Below are positions 5,815 to 8,303 of a stretch of 8,303 nt of DNA, one piece after another (positions within the stretch are counted from its first letter, which is position 1; every line of letters starts with the position of its first letter). The position numbers and the translations under genes are program-made. Below the pieces are notes generated by a model. That model did no database searches, was not told the DNA's origin, and saw only the letters and a program-made list of their open reading frames with translations. The DNA is from Deltaproteobacteria bacterium RBG_16_54_18. Its GTDB lineage: Bacteria > Desulfobacterota > B13-G15 > RBG-16-54-18. The stretch is taken from the NCBI GenBank assembly GCA_001797935.1, contig MGQT01000104.1:1-8303 (forward strand), given 5' to 3'.

Positions 5815-6765
5815 TTAGTCCTCGTTCGTCAATTGCACCTTTTTCTTCAATTTTTCATACTCCTCGCGAACACGCTGCTGAATCTGCGCAATCATCTCCT
5901 GCGTGAGGTGTCTGAATCTCCCTTGGATCTTGAGATACTCCTCGATGGGTCGCAATTCCGTCAACTCGACGTTCAGGGTGTATCTTCCGCGCTCCACTTC
6001 GTACAGGGGAAACATCCCCGTCTCCACTGCCAGGCGTCCGGCAAGAATGGCCATTTGGGTCGGCAGACGCCACCCCGTAGGGCACACCGACAGGATATGG
6101 ACGTAGGCAGGCCCCTTGATTGCTGCCGCCTTCTTCACCTTTTCCATGAGGTCGAAGGGATAGCTCGTGCACGCCGTGGCCACATAGGGTATATTGTGGG
6201 CCGCGGCGATCTCGGGCATGTTTTTCTTCCACGAAGTCTGGCCGGCCACCAGCGAACCGGCAGGCGAGGTGGTAGTTGAAGCGCCGAAGGGGGTAGCAGA
6301 AGAACGCTGAATCCCCGTATTCATGTATGCCTCATTATCAAAGCAGCAATAGACAAAGTCATGCCCCCGTTCCATGGCCCCGGACAGGGCCTGGAGCCCG
6401 ATATCGCTGGTCCCGCCATCGCCGGCCATGGCCATGACCGTGATCTTCTGCTGCGGTATCCTCTTCTTTCGCATCAGGACCTTGAGCCCTGCCTCAATCC
6501 CCGAGGCAACTGCGGCGGCATTCTCAAAGGCAACATGCATCCAGGGGACGTTCCATGAGGTGAGCGGCAGGGGGGACGAGACGATCTCCATACATCCGGT
6601 GGCGCTGGCAACGACGGTATTTCTCCCCAGGGCCTTCGCCACCAGCCTCACCGCCAAGGCCTCGGCGCACCCCTGGCACGCCCGATGTCCGGGGACAAAG
6701 TATTCCTTCTCTGATAGCAGCCTTGATGCGTAAATATTTAAGCGGTCTAAATTTTTATCCATCAT
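5815..6765 (-). CDS. porB: 2-oxoacid:ferredoxin oxidoreductase, beta (TPP-binding) subunit
   Basis: This 316-residue subunit binds thiamine pyrophosphate and one [4Fe-4S] cluster and, with the alpha subunit, decarboxylates a 2-oxoacid to acyl-CoA and CO2, passing electrons on. Seen in the sequence: GHRACQGCAEAL with Cys30 and Cys33, ATGCMEI with Cys58 and VCPTGW with Cys228, the four ligands of the proximal cluster; and the TPP motif starting GDGGTSDIGLQALSGA at 115-130 with CCFDNEAYMNTGIQRS at 140-155. The spacing and the YMNTGxQRSxxTP signature fit PorB; a branched-chain 2-oxoacid (VorB-like) substrate cannot be excluded. It starts MM: the first ATG (6765) overlaps the alpha stop as ATGA, and the second (6762) has better spacing from GAGG, so translation may begin at either. 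Its end lies two bases from the NuoE-like start. Confidence 0.5.
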   Translation of the reverse strand: MMDKNLDRLNIYASRLLSEKEYFVPGHRACQGCAEALAVRLVAKALGRNTVVASATGCMEIVSSPLPLTSWNVPWMHVAFENAAAVASGIEAGLKVLMRKKRIPQQKITVMAMAGDGGTSDIGLQALSGAMERGHDFVYCCFDNEAYMNTGIQRSSATPFGASTTTSPAGSLVAGQTSWKKNMPEIAAAHNIPYVATACTSYPFDLMEKVKKAAAIKGPAYVHILSVCPTGWRLPTQMAILAGRLAVETGMFPLYEVERGRYTLNVELTELRPIEEYLKIQGRFRHLTQEMIAQIQQRVREEYEKLKKKVQLTNED

Positions 6766-7925
6766 CCCCTCACGCCGTATATCTCATAGCCCTCGTCAGA
6801 CCTCTCCTTTGCCTGGTGGATCATCTGGAGAAAATCCTCAGGGGATAAATCCCTGCCTGCGAGCCCGGCGATCCAATTGACCACCCGGGGACGCTCCTCC
6901 TCGGCATACAGGGCGGAACGAATCTCCATGGCCAGCGGGCCTGCCGAGGCTCCATAAGAGATGGCCCGATCCATGACCACCACGAGTTCAGCACCTTTAA
7001 CCGCCTCCCTGAATTCGTGAACGGGGAACGGACGCCAGAGTCTGATCTTAACCAACCCGACGGTCTCACCTTTCTCTCTCAGGCTATCAATGGCGATAGA
7101 CGCCGTCTCCCCCAAGCTCCCCTGAGTAACGAGGATCACCTTTGCCCCCTCTGTTTTATAGTGTTCTATCGGGTGATAGTATCTGCCGGTCAGATCCCCG
7201 AATTCCTGCCACCCTTTCAGGATGTACGGCATGGCCTCCCTGATGGCCTCATCTTGGGCCTTCTTGGTCTCGGTATAGAGTGCGGGGGTTGAAAAAGCCC
7301 CCATGGTCACGGGGTGATTGGGGTGAAGACTGTAGAGGGGGCGATACGGGGGGAGGTAGCGATCTATTATCTCTTGATCTAAAAATTCGAGGGGCTCGAT
7401 CACGTGGGTGAGGATAAAGCCATCGAGATTGACCATAAAGGGAAGAAGACAATTGCGGTCTTCCGCTACTCGATAGCCGATGAAGACGTGGTCGTAGACC
7501 TCTTGCCCGTTCTCGACAAAGACCTGGATCCACCCGCAATCCCTAATGGACATCACATCGGAGTGGTCGTTCCAAATACTTAAAGGGCCGGAGAGGGTGC
7601 GGTTGGCCAACAGCATCACGATGGGGAGCCTGAGAGAGGCGGTGATAAAGACGATCTCATTCATCAAGGCCAATCCCTGGGAGCTCGTACAGGTAAAGCT
7701 CCGGGCCCCGGCTGCCGAACTCCCGGTACAGACGCTCATGGCGGAATGTTCGGACTCTACCGGTATGAATTCGGCATCTAGCTCACCGTTATTCACCAAC
7801 TCTGCGAGGTGTTCCACAATATGGGTCTGCGGCGTAATGGGATAGGCGGCGACGACATCGACATTGGCCTGTTTGACCGCCTCCGCCGCCGCAAGAGAGA
7901 CCTCCATCCCTACCTTGGTCGCCAT
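6762..7925 (-). CDS. porA: 2-oxoacid:ferredoxin oxidoreductase, alpha subunit
   Basis: This 387-residue protein is the large pyrimidine-binding and substrate subunit of a four-subunit pyruvate-type oxidoreductase. Diagnostic segments are AAYPITPQT (26-34), VESEHSAM (57-63 area, containing the Glu that activates TPP), CTSSQGLALMNE (79-90), LANRTLSGPLSIWNDHSD (106-123) with RDCGWIQVFVENGQE, and in the C-terminal transketolase-like domain VTQGSLGET and KIRLWRPFP (293-301). These match PorA most closely by eye; 2-oxoisovalerate enzymes share much of this, so the substrate is inferred. Length is typical. The start at 7925 directly follows the delta-subunit TAG stop, with GAGGAGG five bases upstream. 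The stop overlaps the beta start, giving tight coupling. Confidence 0.5.
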   Translation of the reverse strand: MATKVGMEVSLAAAEAVKQANVDVVAAYPITPQTHIVEHLAELVNNGELDAEFIPVESEHSAMSVCTGSSAAGARSFTCTSSQGLALMNEIVFITASLRLPIVMLLANRTLSGPLSIWNDHSDVMSIRDCGWIQVFVENGQEVYDHVFIGYRVAEDRNCLLPFMVNLDGFILTHVIEPLEFLDQEIIDRYLPPYRPLYSLHPNHPVTMGAFSTPALYTETKKAQDEAIREAMPYILKGWQEFGDLTGRYYHPIEHYKTEGAKVILVTQGSLGETASIAIDSLREKGETVGLVKIRLWRPFPVHEFREAVKGAELVVVMDRAISYGASAGPLAMEIRSALYAEEERPRVVNWIAGLAGRDLSPEDFLQMIHQAKERSDEGYEIYGVRG

Positions 7926-8219
7926 CTATTCCTCCTCATCCACCATGGCTATGGCCCCGGTCGGACATTCTTCGGCGCAAATCCCGCACCCCTTGCAGTA
8001 GTAAAGGTCGTGCTCGACATACCCCTCCTGGATGATCTTGATGGCCATGTCCGGGCAGAAGACATAGCACGTTCCGCATTGAATGCAGCGATCTTTTGTA
8101 TAAATAGGTCGTTGCGACCGCCAATCGCCGGTGCGATAGCTGGCGGCATTGCCGGGTTCATCTATGACGCAACCGACGTTGAGTTCTTTCCACGTAATCT
8201 CATGCTCGGGCTTAGCCAT
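7926..8219 (-). CDS. porD: 2-oxoacid:ferredoxin oxidoreductase, delta (two [4Fe-4S] ferredoxin) subunit
   Basis: This 97-residue protein is the ferredoxin-like subunit that carries electrons out of the PorAB core. The N-terminal part has the PorD signature (ELNVGCVIDEPGNAASYRTG then DWRSQRP). Two [4Fe-4S] motifs follow: CIQCGTCYVFCPD (Cys45/48/51/55) and CKGCGICAEECPTGAI (Cys75/78/81/85). The start at 8219 is chosen because the PorD homology begins there and AGAGGA lies six bases upstream. An open frame extends to the window edge, but that extension overlaps the gamma-subunit end in another frame. The acidic tail DEEE abuts the alpha gene. In this operon it could pass electrons to free ferredoxin or to the HoxU-like subunit. 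Confidence 0.5.
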   Translation of the reverse strand: MAKPEHEITWKELNVGCVIDEPGNAASYRTGDWRSQRPIYTKDRCIQCGTCYVFCPDMAIKIIQEGYVEHDLYYCKGCGICAEECPTGAIAMVDEEE

Positions 8220-8225
8220 ACCTGA

Positions 8226-8231
8226 TCCTCT
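8226..8231 (-). promoter_or_regulatory. Ribosome binding site that fixes the PorD start
   Basis: AGAGGA on the minus strand lies six bases before the ATG at 8219, in the 25-base gap after the gamma-subunit stop. It favours the 97-residue protein over longer readings of the same frame. Confidence 0.5.
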
Positions 8232-8244
8232 ATTCCAAAAAATC

Positions 8245-8301
8245 TTATAAGATCCTGGTTTCCTGATAGGCCCGCTCAAAGGCCTTGATATTTCGTTCCG
8301 C
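8245..8301 (-). CDS. porC: 2-oxoacid:ferredoxin oxidoreductase, gamma subunit, C-terminal end only
   Basis: On the minus strand, one frame entering from the right edge reads AERNIKAFERAYQETRIL and then TAA at 8247-8245. A short helix of this kind (Asn-Ile-Lys-Ala-Phe...Ala-Tyr) resembles the C-terminus of gamma subunits of four-subunit 2-oxoacid oxidoreductases, and the gamma-delta-alpha-beta gene order is the common one. Only 18 residues are visible, so the call rests mainly on position. The rest of the gene and the operon promoter lie beyond the window. Confidence 0.5.
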   Translation of the reverse strand, partial: AERNIKAFERAYQETRIL

Positions 8302-8303
8302 CA

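Noticed and set aside
5815..7925. Reading the alpha and beta subunits as a sulfite- or hydrogen-linked enzyme because of the HydBC-like neighbours
   Set aside because: TPP motifs, the YPITPQT segment and the beta-subunit cluster cysteines identify a 2-oxoacid oxidoreductase; no H-cluster, siroheme or nickel site motif is present in the window.
8220..8279. 20-residue extension of the PorD frame toward the right edge
   Set aside because: It begins with TTG, has no homology to PorD, and overlaps the gamma-subunit C-terminus, which reads better in a different frame.

Overview
The window looks like part of the chromosome of an anaerobic Gram-negative bacterium. An AsmA-family envelope protein points to a diderm cell, and a four-subunit 2-oxoacid:ferredoxin oxidoreductase joined to NADH-dehydrogenase-type iron-sulfur flavoproteins points to strictly anaerobic, low-potential metabolism. 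By eye the style resembles Desulfobacterota (former Deltaproteobacteria, for example syntrophs or sulfate reducers). That is inference; no marker gene is present to place it.

Left part, plus strand (1-2573). An AsmA-family protein, cut off by the left edge just at its N-terminal membrane segment, runs to 2077. A gap of about 310 bases follows. It holds a decayed piece of a TPR-repeat protein, then a plausible sigma-70-type promoter and a strong ribosome binding site. These lead into a 60-residue protein with two CxxC knuckles (2391-2573). A 12-bp hairpin at 2584-2619 lies between this gene and the convergent operon and probably terminates transcription on one or both strands.

Right part, minus strand (2765-8303). 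Seven tightly packed genes, read right to left: gamma subunit (only its C-terminus), delta (two [4Fe-4S] ferredoxin), alpha and beta (thiamine pyrophosphate) of a 2-oxoacid:ferredoxin oxidoreductase; then a NuoE/HydC-like [2Fe-2S] protein, a NuoF/HydB-like FMN protein with extra ferredoxin arms at both ends, and a HoxU/NuoG-N-like iron-sulfur protein. From delta onward the genes abut or overlap and most carry good ribosome binding sites. They are almost certainly one transcript, with the promoter beyond the right edge.

The main interpretation is that the window encodes a 2-oxoacid (probably pyruvate) oxidoreductase fused by operon to a HydBC/HoxU-type pyridine-nucleotide module, with about eleven iron-sulfur clusters predicted. 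Electrons from 2-oxoacid decarboxylation would pass through the delta subunit and the iron-sulfur proteins to the FMN site and NAD(P)+, possibly with bifurcation or confurcation involving ferredoxin. Three details make it unusual. The NuoF-like subunit has Ser in place of the Glu that in E. coli NuoF (Glu183) disfavours NADPH. The HoxU-like subunit has lost the His-Cys3 cluster loop. The same HoxU-like subunit has a C-terminal CxxC...CxxC tail.
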